Assembly (NCBI RefSeq): GCF_907164915.1
Contig: NC_061863.1
Coordinates: forward strand, 42,567,382-42,631,381
Direction: 5' to 3'
Source of the DNA: Impatiens glandulifera
Taxonomy: Eukaryota > Streptophyta > Magnoliopsida > Ericales > Balsaminaceae
DNA: 64,000 nucleotides
Shown in pieces: positions 22,191-32,350 of this stretch. Positions within the stretch are counted from its first letter, which is position 1. Each line of letters begins with the position of its first letter. Under the pieces are notes generated by a model. The model ran no database searches, had not been told where the DNA came from, and was given only the letters and a program-made list of their open reading frames with translations. The translations under genes were made by a program, and so were the position numbers.

Positions 22191-22778
22191 CTATTTTGAA
22201 TCATGACTTTCCTTCAAGACGTCGTGACGCAAACTTCCCAACTTGGGTACGAACACACGGTTTCCTTTAGTTAGGAGTAATCCGTCGTCGACCCAAAATC
22301 TTCGAGTCTTACCGTTTTGAGCAAACTCCATGAGTTTCAATGAATTGGGGTCTTTCTCTAGGCCCTCCCGTATGCGTTCCTTTATGTTGGTCTTTGATTG
22401 ACTAATGGCGGCCAACTCCGCCTTGTGGCTTAAAGCGTCGGCTACACGATTGGTAACTCTCGGCTTGTACTCCAATGTGTAATCGAACTCGGCTAGGAAT
22501 TCTTGCCACCTAGCTTGCTTGGGAGTTAGTTTCTTTTGCGTTTGGAAGTAACTAGTGGCTACGTTGTCGGTCCGTACCATGAATCTACTTCCAAGAAAAT
22601 AGTGCCTCCTTGTACATAAGCAATGTATAACTGCCGTCATCTCTTTCTCATGGACCGTGTATCGCCGCTCCGTATCGTTTAACTTCCGGCTTTTGTATGC
22701 AATAGGATGCCCCTCTTGCATCAACACCTCCAATGGAAAAGTCAGATGCATCGGTCTGTACCTCGTTCTCTTTGGCAT
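22191..22778 (-). pseudogene. Chromovirus RNase H and connection
   Basis: GHPIAYKSRKLNDTERRYTV, HEKEMTAVIHCL, RRHYFLGSRFMVRTDN and KQARWQEFLAEFDYTLEYKP with RVADALSHKAEL form the gypsy RNase H, which removes the RNA strand during cDNA synthesis. The start of the domain (QTDASDFSIGG) lies in the overlapping frame at 22648-23097, so a frameshift occurs near 22750. The tail (GLLLTKGNRVFVPKLGSLRHD) leads toward the integrase and ends at a stop where related proteins continue. Confidence 0.86.
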
Positions 22779-23420
22779 GGTCCGGTAGTGCTAACACCGG
22801 TTGTTTGGTAACTTTGGCCTTGAGTCCCTCGAAGGCTTCCAAACACTTTTCATCCCACCTCCATGATCGGTCTTTCTTCAAAAGGTCGGTCAAGGGAGCA
22901 GCTATTTTTGAGTATCCTGTGATGAACTTGCGGTAGTAATTCACTAAACTAAGGAATGAACGAAGTTGGGGTACGGTTTTAGGTGCTTCCCATTCTTGAA
23001 TGGCTTTGACCTTGACCTCATCCATCATAATGCACCCTGACTTCACTCGATGCCAAGAAACATCACTTGATCTTGGGCAAACGAGCATGTCTCCCATTTG
23101 GCGTATAACTCATTCTCTCGTAAGGCTTGGAGAACCTATCTCAAATGCTCCACATTTTCATGCAAGGTGGACGAGTATACGACAATATCGTCAAGGTAAA
23201 CTACCAAAAACTTATCTAAGTAAGGGTGGAAGACTTTGTTCATAAGGGTGCAGAATGTGGCTGGTGCATTCGTAAGACCAAAAGGCATGACAAGGAATTC
23301 ATAAGATCCATACCTCGTAACCATGGTGGTCTTCGTCTCATCCCCTTTTGCAATCCTCACTCGCCAATATCCGGACCATAAATCGATCTTTGAGAACCAC
23401 TTGGCTCCTCCATATTCCAT
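22779..23420 (-). pseudogene. Chromovirus reverse transcriptase, N-terminally deleted
   Basis: Gypsy RT palm and thumb: [32 protein letters not shown] and the catalytic [11 protein letters not shown] box (23136-23420). The next frame (22648-23097) has KAIQEWEAPKTVPQLRSFL and NYYRKFITGYSKIAAPLTDL. A stop separates the two near 23130. The region that normally lies between gag and this point (protease and RT fingers) is missing, because gag joins at about 23410-23420. Confidence 0.86.
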
Positions 23421-23806
23421 AGGAAGTCGTCCACTTCTCTTGTGCTCCTTGAGCCTTTGAATGAAGTTGGTTTGGGGACATCAATTCGATGAGGTGCCGC
23501 ACCTCGAAGATCCCCTCCTCCATTCCACCCAATCTGCCCCTCCAAGCCTTCGATCCTCCCCCTTATTTCCCTTTGGAAGGCATCGATCATGCCTTGGACT
23601 TCTCCACAGATTGCTTCAAATACCTCATTCTGGATATCACCAACATTCACTCGAACCATCCCAAGCACTTCGTCTCGAATGCTATGCTTCGAGTTGTTGA
23701 TGATTCCCATGATTTCGTTCTCCAGCTTTTCACCTTCCTCATCGAGTACCTTCACTCTATCGGCCACCGTGTTAAAAACTTCGAGAGCTTCTTGGCGCTC
23801 ACTCAT
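23421..23806 (-). pseudogene. Chromovirus gag remnant fused to RT by deletion
   Basis: The start MSERQEALEVFNTVADRVKV and a charged, helical N-terminus lead to [20 protein letters not shown], a gypsy gag capsid motif, at residues ~112-131. Right after NME the DNA switches to RT sequence, so most of capsid, nucleocapsid, protease and early RT has been deleted. The gag frame runs on out of frame into RT DNA to 23357. Only about 10 bp upstream of the ATG belongs to the element before LTR-A resumes. Confidence 0.8.
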
Positions 23807-23816
23807 GCCTTCCTCT

Positions 23817-24341
23817 AATAGTGCGCCGAATATTCTTCAGGGTAGTTCCTGCAAAAACAAGTAGTGAGAAGAATATTTGCTTATGTGGCATTAATAAATT
23901 GGTTGCAACTGGTTGTCATACTAATCTTCACTGGAAAGTGGAGCAGGAGTAGCGTTCAACTAGTTATTGAAGGTAGACGGGTGCTAGCTTCAAGCAACTA
24001 CTTAAGCATGGCATTAAACGTATTTCACTTAGACGACCTCATCTAATGAAATCAGAAATCCCCGTCTAGTAGTAGGATCCATTAGACCACCTGGTCTAAT
24101 GGGATTAGACTTCACGTCTAATTACGGTTCCCTTCAGATTAATCTGAAGGAGTTAGACTGCACGTCTAACTTTCATCTGTTAGACTGCACGTCTAACTCT
24201 TCTAGTTAGACTGCACGTCTAACTCCGCTAGTTAGACTCCATGTCTAACTCCGTGTGTTAGACTGCACGTCTAACTCCGCTAGTTAGACTACACGTCTAA
24301 CTCCGTGTGTTAGAATGCACGTCTAACTCTGTGTGTTAGAC
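23817..24341 (-). repeat. LTR-A (copy 2), middle segment with array start
   Basis: Resumes with TAGTGCGCCGAATATTC (copy 1 position about 7037) and runs through the larger palindromes into seven or so 26-bp array units (24152-24341). It is then interrupted by the Copia-C insertion inside a unit. Confidence 0.88.
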
Positions 24342-25532
24342 TGTATTAGGATCGGGGTCGCCCTTAGAGGACCGGGGTTCCGGTTTCTAAGGATTGACCG
24401 CTTACAACAACACTCTGATTGGTGATAGTCTGGTTAGAGACTACAACCGTTCTCAACACTACGCAAACTGTCACAGACTCTTGAATCGGGTTCAAGGGCG
24501 GAAATATCTATTTCAGTTTGAAGCAACACACGCGACTTGGATGATGTTTATGAGGAGTTAGTTTAAGAAGTATGTATAGACCGGTTTTAATTTAAGGATT
24601 ATGTTTCGGTTAGTGATAGTTCGGTTTTAGAGTGGGTAAGCAAGAAATAAAGAAAAGGCACAAGACAAGATTTTTTTATGGATGTTCAGAGCAAACCCTT
24701 CTACGTCACCCCTTCTTCTCAAATTATGAGAAGGATCTCCACAAACTTTGAAAGTTACAATACTCACAATGTCGGTCGAGCCTATCTCGCTACTCGCCGG
24801 TTACACCACTTCACTCTTGATGTAATACAATAACACAATACAATAATTCTATCGGTAAATGAAACAACAATTTAGGATCGTGTGTGAGATTTCTTTCTCT
24901 TTCTTAAGATATTTAAAAACCGTAATAAATGAAGTCGCTTCGTCTTCCATTTATAGTAAATGAGATCCCAACGGTCATCTTCTTCTCTCACCGTGGGATT
25001 GGTCAGTTTGAAACCACGCCGGTTCAGAGATGTTGCGTGCACGTTTAATCTTTCTGACACTTGGCAAGCATGCATATACAGATCATCATTGTTTTTATCG
25101 CATGCTTCTGATCCGAATCTTATCTTCTTGCATTTTCCCAAGATGCATCTATTTCGTCATATTACGTCATCTTGTAGTTTAGAGTTTCCGGTTGATCTTA
25201 TCGTAATATGGTCTGGCTGGAATGTGAACTTTTCTTTGCTAGCTGGTCTATTTGAAATATTGAAGCCGGTTCCTCTTGATCATGAATTGATCATCTGGAG
25301 CCGGATTACTTTGATGTATTCTCCAGCCGGTTTATGCGGTCTCCAACTGGTTTATACGACTTGGTTTGTTCCTGCACATGAGAGTTAAGAGTATTTTAGT
25401 TCTCTGGCCGGTAAAAATTAACTTACTTATTTTTTCTATCACTTTCTCCCTTTTTGATTATTTAGAATAAATATTCAAAGATTGTAGTGTGTGGCCGGTT
25501 CCAAAATTAACTTACTTAAGTTTTTTTTATCA
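24342..25532 (-). repeat. Copia-C 3' LTR
   Basis: About 1.19 kb, paired with 36231-37509. The left end is TGTATTAGGATCGGGG (TGTTAGGATC in the other LTR) and the right end ...TTTTATCA. It lacks about 90 bp found in the 5' LTR near 36985-37065, lost between short GATC matches. The promoter lies on the minus strand: CCCAACGGTCA on the + strand at about 24967-24977, and the TATA box ACTATAAATG at about 24948-24957. Confidence 0.88.
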
Positions 25533-25700
25533 ATTTCTCCCTTTTTGATTATTTAGAATAAATATTCAAAAATTGTAGTGTGAGGCCGGTTCAAAAATTA
25601 ACTTACTTAATTTTTCTATCAATTTCTCCCTTTTTGATTATTTAGAATAAATATTCAAAAATTGTAGTGTGAGGCCGATTTTGAAAAATATGTTTAACAA
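25533..25700 (-). repeat. Repeated purine-tract units at the Copia-C 3' LTR edge
   Basis: The unit TTTCTCCCTTTTTGATTATT, then AGAATAAATATTCAAAAATT and a GGCCGGTT / TTAACTTACTTAA part, of about 90 bp, occurs inside the LTR (about 25440) and twice more outside it (about 25535 and 25625). A last partial copy lies at about 25700. On the minus strand each carries CAAAAAGGGAGAAA, the likely polypurine tract, so the tract is present several times. Confidence 0.75.
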
Positions 25701-25857
25701 TTTCTCCCTTTTTGATGCTTTTCAAAGAAAAGTTTCAAAATAAGCTGGTTTTTCAAAAGATGTTTAGTATAATATAAATATGAGATCTTAATGAAAATAA
25801 TTGAGTTCTGAAACAAAACATTGAAAGGTAACATAAATATGTTCATAAGAGAATAAG

Positions 25858-28742
25858 CTAAAGGTTGGATGACCCCTCCATTTCTTTCTTTTTTTGTCTG
25901 TCCTCCTCCTCCTTCCATTCCCTTTCTCTTCTTTCCGCGTCGATGCACCAACCGGTAAAGACACTTGATGTACCGGAATTACGTTGGTTGAACCGGAAGA
26001 CACCGCCCGCTGGTCTAGGTGGTCGGGATGATTGGATAATTATTGGTCCATGGCTTGGTGATGCGGTTGATGACTCAACTGCTTTCTTCTTTCGCGGGTT
26101 GAGTTGTGCTGCATCTTCTTCTTCTTCATTAAGAGGTTCCTCGAACTGACCAACCGGTTGAAGATCTTCAATGCCTCTTTGTTCCACCTGTTTCATCAAG
26201 CTCGCAATCTGCTTTCTTTTACCCTTCTTCCTTGTTATCATTGAATGTGGAGCTTGTGCTGGCGTGGGTTCCGGTTGAGCGGCCTTTTCCTCCTCGTCGA
26301 ATTTCTTTGCTAACTCGTGGTCCTTGTCTTCTGTTTCCTTTCTTAACAATTCCTTGGCTTCCTCTTCGGCTTGAATTCTACGAGCTGTTTCGGCATCTAA
26401 ACGAATCTGCTCTTGAGTTTTAGCCGCTTACATCATTTCGAGAAGAGGTGCGGTTGCCATTTCAACTGACTTGTCAATCGTTTTCTTGATGGATGTTTGA
26501 ACCGTTTCAACAATTTCAGCGTGAATGGATGCCCGAACCGTTTCGACTAAATCGGCTTGAATGGTTGCAATTTTGGCGCCCGTGGCTATGCTGTATTCGT
26601 TAAGAGAGGAGATGATTGTATCAATAATAACTTCTTCTATTTGCTCAAGTCCCGGATTCTGATCAGTTTGAGATGGAAATCTGCCCCGGTTATCCTCATT
26701 TTCCGTTTCATGCGGCTGATGTTCCTCTTGCCGGTTTTCTGTCGACTTGGAAGATTCTCCGATTCCGGAGATTGGTCTTCTTTAAAACTGATCGGCATGT
26801 AACAGAAGTTGTTTGTATTTTTCTCTCCATTCTGCCTCTAGCCAGTTAACATTACTTGTGAGATCATCTCTTACTTTCTGAAACCGCTCGATCATTTTTA
26901 ATTCCATCGAAGTTAATTCTTCTCCATCTGCCTTCTTCAATGCATCATTCACCGCTTGTAACATGGCGTATTCTTCCATCATCGGTGATTTGGCGTATGT
27001 GGCCTGGATGACTTCAGTACTTGTAACTCTGAGAGCTTCATGTTCTAACAGCAAGGGTTTTGCCCAACGTTCATTTACATTGAAGTCGGGGATCATGTCG
27101 GAGAGCTTTGTTTCACATCGTAGTCTGACCCATAAGTGATAAAGGCGGCCATTTCTTCAGCCTCCTTATTCATATCCCGGATGAACGCTTGGAACATTAC
27201 TTCTTCTTCTTCTGCTGAAATAGGTATCTCAGCTTCGGGTAAGATTTCAGATTGTCTAGGGCCGGTTTGCACTTAACTTTCTCCTCGCACCGGAGAATCT
27301 TCAATCATAACTCCCTTACCTTTGAAAACCTGAGATGGACCTTCAGGTGTGATAGGTGGATTGGACGGCCCATCTTGGGCTAGTTGAGGGTTTGATCCGG
27401 TTGGAACAGATTTGTCCCCAACCGAACCGGATGGTTCCTTTTCTTCATTGTTTCCCTCCTAAGCCGGAGGGGTGATGTTTTCGGAGTTGGCCATTTCTTC
27501 GACCGGGTGAATTTCAGTCTGACCGGTTGCTCCAACCTGATCAGTGTTCTAGAGAAGACTTGTTACATCGTCTTCAGTTTCATGGGTAACATTTTGGACT
27601 ACGTCCTCTATTACCTCTGAGGTTCTCAGTCCGACATCGGCGATTATATCGTCAAAGTTTTTGGTTGGAGATTTAGAGTTTTGAGATTGAATACTAACCT
27701 CCTTAGCCGGAATCTCCTTTGATTTAGACAGAGTGTCTTGGCTCTCGGAGGATTCGGTTTGCCTTGATGAAGGTGGTTCGGCCAAGTTTGGATGGACTGT
27801 GTTAAGCGGAATTGGCTGAAATAGCTATTCAGTCGGTTTGGGTGATTGTTCCGAGGATAAAGTTTTCTCAGAATCTTCCGGTTTCTTGCAGCTTTTCTTC
27901 GATGATTTCTTTACCCTTCCCTTTTTCTGCGGGAACTCGGTTTGTTTAGCCTTTCCCTTTGGATCGGCTTGTTTGGAGCTCTCACCGACCGGTGCAGCCG
28001 GTCCAACTTCTTTTGCGGTTTTGGCCCTTGTAGCTTTCGGCTTGGCCGTCTAACAGTTCTCTTGCTCATGTGTTCAGAATGTTCCCGGAGGAAAGTGGTT
28101 CACCGTTACCGATTTCGACGTGAAGAAACCGCGGAATCTTCCCAATCTGCATGGCATATGCCTGAACCCGACCGTTCATTTTGACCACCATTTCGCAAAA
28201 CTATTTGAACAAAACACTTCCCCTATCAATCTTGTCACTGCGGACAATTGCCATCAATATTTGCAGCTTCAGCTTTGTCAAATTATCGAATTTTCCTCCT
28301 TTACCCAGAAGAGATTTGGATATGATATCCACCAGCCATCTGAAATCTGACTTGAGTTTGTCTTCCGGCTAGAGTGAGACACCAGATCCGTGTCATCACT
28401 TGAAATGGCTAGCCGGACAGCGTTAGATTCCGCATCCGATAAGCTTGTTTTGAAGTCTTTCCCGGTATTTCGCAAACCGAGAGCTTCCGAAAAGATTTCT
28501 TCCGTTATGTTGACTGCCTTGCCGCACACGGTGGCGGAGATTGTTCTCTTTGTTAGAGTCGCCGTTCTTAGAAACTCATCAACTTCTGACGGATGCACGA
28601 AGAACAGACCAGAATGATAAGTTTCTAGACCAGAATCCCTTACGGATTGGAGCACAGCTTTGTGTTCTTCTGCAGCGTGTTCTTCGATGTCGTAGAAATC
28701 GACCTGCAAGATATATTTGAAGAGTGCTTTATCTGATTCCAT
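25858..28742 (-). pseudogene. Accessory gene 2 of Copia-C, broken
   Basis: Starts CACCATGG at 28742 (good plant start context). The 154-codon first frame has LQVDFYDIEEHAAEE, GLETYHSGLFFVHPSEVDEF, ATVCGKAVNITEEIF and EALGLRNTG, resembling the retroelement-linked 'putative plant transposon protein' domain. After a frameshift near 28320 a second part reads LKLQILMAIVRS and MQIGKIPRFL. Then come a Lys-rich stretch, an acidic Ser-rich part (about 27549-27785), a coiled-coil-like part (26782-27096, EEYAMLQAVNDALKKADGEE) and a Glu/Lys-rich tail (25858-26349). About 950 codons overall, with several stops. Its function is not known. It lies in sense orientation downstream of pol, with its own TATA box. 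Confidence 0.7.
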
Positions 28743-28850
28743 GGTGAGATAGTGTAACGAAGAAGATGAAGATTAGAGAAGATTAGAATGTAGAAAGTTG
28801 TGTAAGTTTTTAGAGAGAGAAAACGTGAGTAAATAATGAACTGTTTCTGT

Positions 28851-28880
28851 CTTATATAGAGAGCGGTTTTGAACGGTTAA
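28851..28880 (-). promoter_or_regulatory. TATA promoter of accessory gene 2
   Basis: The minus strand has TTAACCGTTC (AACGG on the + strand at 28872-28876) and then TCTATATAAG at 28851-28860, about 109 bp before the ATG. The leader is pyrimidine-rich (TTTTCTCTCTCT, CTTCATCTTCTTCG). This is not an LTR promoter. Confidence 0.65.
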
Positions 28881-29279
28881 GAAGTTGAATCGTCACTTAA
28901 TTCTTCGTTTTGGCGCCAATTTTCACTCCAAAAGTTACTTTAGTAACTTTCGGCAGTAATTGCGGAGATTAACTATGGGCGGTAAGAATGGGCGGTAAAT
29001 TGTGGGCAGTAAACCGTGAGAGGTAAACCGTGAGCGGTAAATTTTGAATTTTCAGATATGTTTTGAGATTTATTTCCTTAACCGAAAATTTTGTTAATCG
29101 AAAGCTTTGGTTAACTGGAAGTTTTGATATTTACTAAGATCAGAACCGGAAAGAAACTTGCATGAAAACCGGAAACAAAAAGTATGAAATTCTTATATTT
29201 AAGCCGAAAGATATAGAATCAGATGTGGTTATCTGGTTGTACAACAAAATGACCAGAAGTAACCGTAAGATATAAAAAA
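28881..29279. other. Spacer between accessory genes with short repeats
   Basis: No gene. It contains a run of about 15-bp repeats of the type GGGCGGTAAA / CCGTGAGCGGTAAA (28975-29042) and an inverted repeat AAAGTTACT/AGTAACTTT (about 28931-28951). It probably covers the end of accessory gene 1 and the upstream promoter of accessory gene 2. Confidence 0.55.
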
Positions 29280-30040
29280 TTACATAAAATCAAACCACTC
29301 TCCCTCTATCATCCTATCAATACATTCATCCACGGTGTTTCCAGTCCGGTTCTCAATTCTCGTTATCCATCTATCCAGCATGGGTCGAGTCATGATGTTG
29401 GTCGGTCCGACATGAACACTGGGTCCATGGTTGGTAAGATGAGCTTTTAGGTATCGGTTGATCTGGGGAGCAAAACCAATTCTTCCCCTTGGAGCTGAGA
29501 TGAGTTTCTTCAAATTATTGAAGAGATATGAAGCCCAGTTGATGGACGATTCTGTGACGATTGTGATCATTAGGTCGAATGCTTCCCGGTTGTAGTTCTG
29601 GTTAGTCATTCGACCCATGATAGACCGTTGTACCAAGTCATGAAATACTTGGTATTGAGGTGCAAGTTCATCCTTCTCACCGCAGTCATCAACCGGATGA
29701 ATAAAACTGGAGAAGATGAAAGTATATAGTGTTCTTTGGCTGGAAAGTGGGGAGTTGGGAAATCCGAAAATCCTTCGGATGGAAGTTGAAAGAAGTTGGC
29801 GAATGACTCCTCGGTGAGCTGATGGAATGATCCGTCAATGATGGTTCTGATGCTGCCATCCTCGAGTATGTGCCCATTGTTGAAAAATTCAAACACCTCC
29901 TCTTCGAGGATGATGTTCGAACCCTCAAGAAAGTGTTGCAGCCCGAATTCTACGATTGGTGAAAAGAAGGTTTCTTCAAACCTTGAGTTCAATACTTCAT
30001 AGAAGTCGACGATAATAGTGTTTCTCATTTCAGCATTCAT
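29280..30040 (-). pseudogene. Accessory gene 1 of Copia-C, one frameshift
   Basis: About 250 codons in two overlapping frames (29606-30040 and 29280-29636) joined by a frameshift near 29630. The first part reads IIVDFYEVLNSRFEETFFSP, LQHFLEG, EEVFEFFNNGHILEDGSI and LTEESFANFFQLPSEGFSDF. The second reads NYNREAFDLMITIVTESSIN, WASYLFNNLKKLI and IGFAPQINRYLKAHL. It is clearly homologous to the accessory gene of Copia-A (49052-49814), which has FDESTFDMFFQLSTEG and INWTSVLFGNLVRIL. No catalytic motif or membrane segment is obvious. The family is shared by plant LTR elements; its role is unknown. Confidence 0.78.
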
Positions 30041-30145
30041 TTTTCAAGAGAGGATTTGAACAAAGGATGAATGAGGCTTGAATATTCAAGCTTAGAGAGA
30101 GAAGAAAATTTCTGAAGTGTGATTTGCTGAAGGGGAATGAAGTCC

Positions 30146-30168
30146 CTTTTTATAATGCAGGCGGTTGG
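30146..30168 (-). promoter_or_regulatory. TATA promoter of accessory gene 1
   Basis: The minus strand reads CCAACCGCCTGCATTATAAA with AAGGG following. The TATA box (30147-30155) lies about 106 bp before the ATG at 30040. The leader contains TTCTTCTCTCTCTAAGC. Confidence 0.65.
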
Positions 30169-30422
30169 ATTGTATTTAATGAGAATATTTAAAAAATCGG
30201 ACCGTTTATGTATGGTCATAAATGCTTATCGATTGTCAAGGGAATAATCCGTTTGTAGATTGTCTAGTCTATTTGGATTAGGTATGCTTCTTGGGAAGCG
30301 GACATTTCAGTTTTCAAGACTGATTTGATATTGTTTGATGTAGCGCATTTAATGTCTTTTATTTTCTCAAAATTTCTTAGGATTTTGACCGAAGAGGAAA
30401 GAAAAGATTTTCATTATGATTT

Positions 30423-30521
30423 TCATAGCCACGACATTTCTTTGATGTCGTGGTCTTCATATTGATATATGGAATTGAAATCAGCCAGCAGGATCTTTTT
30501 GGCGAGTGGATCAGAGTTCAT
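30423..30521 (-). pseudogene. Remnant of a third accessory gene, 32 codons
   Basis: A short frame MNSDPLAKKILLADFNSIYQ, then YEDHDIKEMSWL and a stop. Its LLADFNSI block aligns with IIVDFYEV (accessory gene 1), LQVDFYDI (accessory gene 2) and LQVDLKSV (Copia-A gene), all near the N-terminus. A TATA box lies about 75 bp upstream. It reads as the 5' end of a third paralogue whose remainder has been lost. Confidence 0.5.
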
Positions 30522-30595
30522 GTTTTTGTGATAGGTTTAGTTCAAGAGATTTTGTGAATAGTGAATTTGTGAAGTGTTGTGAAGGATGAAGGGTT

Positions 30596-30607
30596 GTTTA
30601 TATAGCC
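30596..30607 (-). promoter_or_regulatory. TATA box before the accessory remnant
   Basis: The minus strand reads GGCTATATAAAC, a strong TATA box, followed by CCTTCATCCTTCACAACACT as a leader-like stretch and the ATG at 30521. Confidence 0.55.
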
Positions 30608-31366
30608 AGGGGTTCGGCTAGGTTAATAGGTTAAGCATGCTTAGTGATGTCATTGGTTAATTAATAGGGTTTAACTTGTTAAAGTGTATAATGCTTATTT
30701 CTAATGCAAAATTAATCATTACTAAAGATTTTCATGATGACAATAAATCTATTGACAAGATGTTAGTCTCCCTCTCTTGATGATGGACACGTGTCGTCAT
30801 CTCGATTGAGGTATACTGTTTTATTAATTATAGGCTTCATTTCTCAAGGTGTGCATGAAAATTCGGTTAGCCGTCCCAAGTTAACCGGAAAAGTTCAATT
30901 TACTGAAACCATGATGCATTTTTACTAATTGGTTTTCCGTGACCGGTTTTAGTTGGATATCTTATTCCGGTGTGAAGAAATATTGAATCACATCAACATT
31001 TGTTCAGCTTTGGAATAAGTTTATCCGTTTTACCAAGTCATTTGAACCGCTTAGTATGTATACATGTGGTTTGATATTATGAAGTTATCAGGCATAACCG
31101 GAGACTTCCTCCCAGTTGTCATCCTTGAATATTTGATGTCCTATTTGGATATGGTTTGAGAAGCGAGAGCTTCTCCCTAAACACATACCCCGGTTTTCAT
31201 GATAATGTATGTAGACAACATGCATGGATGATTATGGTATGAGTTGCTTGCTATCAGTAAGTCCTAAAATATTTCTGAAATGAGAGAACTTAGCTTCCTG
31301 TAGCGGTTTGGTGAAAATGTCAGCCACTTGCTGCTCAGTTGAGACGTAATCCAGCCAGATATGCTT
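30608..31366. other. Spacer between Copia-C pol and accessory genes
   Basis: No gene seen. It is AT-rich with several CCGGTT motifs like those in the LTR. A purine stretch on the minus strand (TAGGGAGAAG, about 31168-31177) lies just beyond the pol end and could be a second, internal polypurine tract. Confidence 0.5.
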
Positions 31367-32350
31367 CTATTGAACATGCTCCCGGATGAAATGATGTCTT
31401 ATGTCAATGTATTTCGTTCTTGAGTGCAACACCGGATTGTATGTGATCGCTATTGCACTGGTGTTGTCATAGAATATTGATGATTCTTCAGCTATTACGC
31501 TAAAGTCTCTTAGTTGTTGTTGGATCCAGAGGAGTTGTGCACAGCAGCTTATGCTGCTAGGTACTCCACCTCTGCGGTTGATGTTGCGACGGAAGTTTGC
31601 TTCTTGCTGTTCCATGAGACAAGCCGGTCTCCCAGAAATTGGCAAGTCCCACTTGTACTCTTTCTATCGATTTTGCAGCCTGCGTAGTCTGCATCTGAGT
31701 AACTGATGAGATTGAAACTTGAATCTTTTGGGTACCAAAGTCCCACATCTTGAATTCCTTTCAGATACTTTAAGATTCTTTTGGCCGTGGTGTAGTGTGA
31801 TTGCTTTGGATTGGCTTGAAATCTCCTGCATACTCCGACCGCAAACAAGATGTTCGGTTGGCTGGCTGTTAGGTAGAGTATAGATCCAATCATTCCTCGA
31901 TATTCCGTGATGTCGACTGCTTGACCATCCTCATCTTTGTCTAGCTTTACGGAAGAACTCATCGGTGTAGCCGCCTCAACACATGTATCAATTCCAAACT
32001 TCTTCAATAGTTCGACTGTGTACTTTGGCTGGCTTATGAACGTTCCGGTTTCGATCTGCTTAACCTGAAGCCCTAGGAAGAAGCTCAGTTCTCCCATCAT
32101 ACTCATTTGAAATTTGTCAGTCATCATTTTTGAGAATCTATCACATAACTTTGGATCGGTTGATCCGAAAATAATATCATCAACATAGATTTGAACGAGT
32201 AATATGTGTTCCTTTTTCTTAAATTTGAAAAGAGTTTTATCGACTGAATCTATTGTAAACTTTTGATCAAATAAGAATTGCGTTAATGTATCATACCAGG
32301 CTCTTGGATCCTATTTCAAACCGTAAAGTGCTTTGTTTAGCCGGTAAATA
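31367..32350 (-). pseudogene. Copia-C RT C-terminus and RNase H
   Basis: RT continues from ALYGLK and [12 protein letters not shown] through YVDDIIFGSTDPKL (about 32150-32190) to MTDKFQMSMMGELSFFLGLQ in the frame 31549-32127. RNase H follows: YSDADYAGCKIDRKSTSGTC, QTSVATSTAEVEYLA, then in another frame LWIQQQLRDF, FYDNTSAIAITYNPVLHSRT and HIREHV-type endings to 31367. Catalytic Asp and Glu residues of RNase H are visible. Frameshifts near 31560 and between 32127 and 32150, plus a stop after GLK, break it. Confidence 0.86.

Larger units (their letters stand above)
20493..23816 (-). mobile_element. Ty3/gypsy chromovirus, 5'-truncated and internally deleted
   Basis: Minus-strand gypsy element nested in LTR-A. 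A 3' LTR (20493-20914), purine tract, integrase with remnant chromodomain, RNase H, RT and a short gag piece are present. There is no 5' LTR: host LTR-A sequence resumes within about 10 bp of the gag start. About 90 bp of LTR-A present in copy 1 (GCTAACTTCC... to ...AATCTGA) is missing at the insertion site. One deletion therefore removed the 5' LTR together with flanking DNA. Base composition is clearly more GC-rich than the neighbours. Confidence 0.88.

Noticed and set aside
24872..25388. Open frames of 89-142 codons inside the Copia-C 3' LTR
   Set aside because: They lie wholly within the LTR. The other LTR (36231-37509) has only a shorter, altered counterpart, and the left copy's frame spans a deletion junction.
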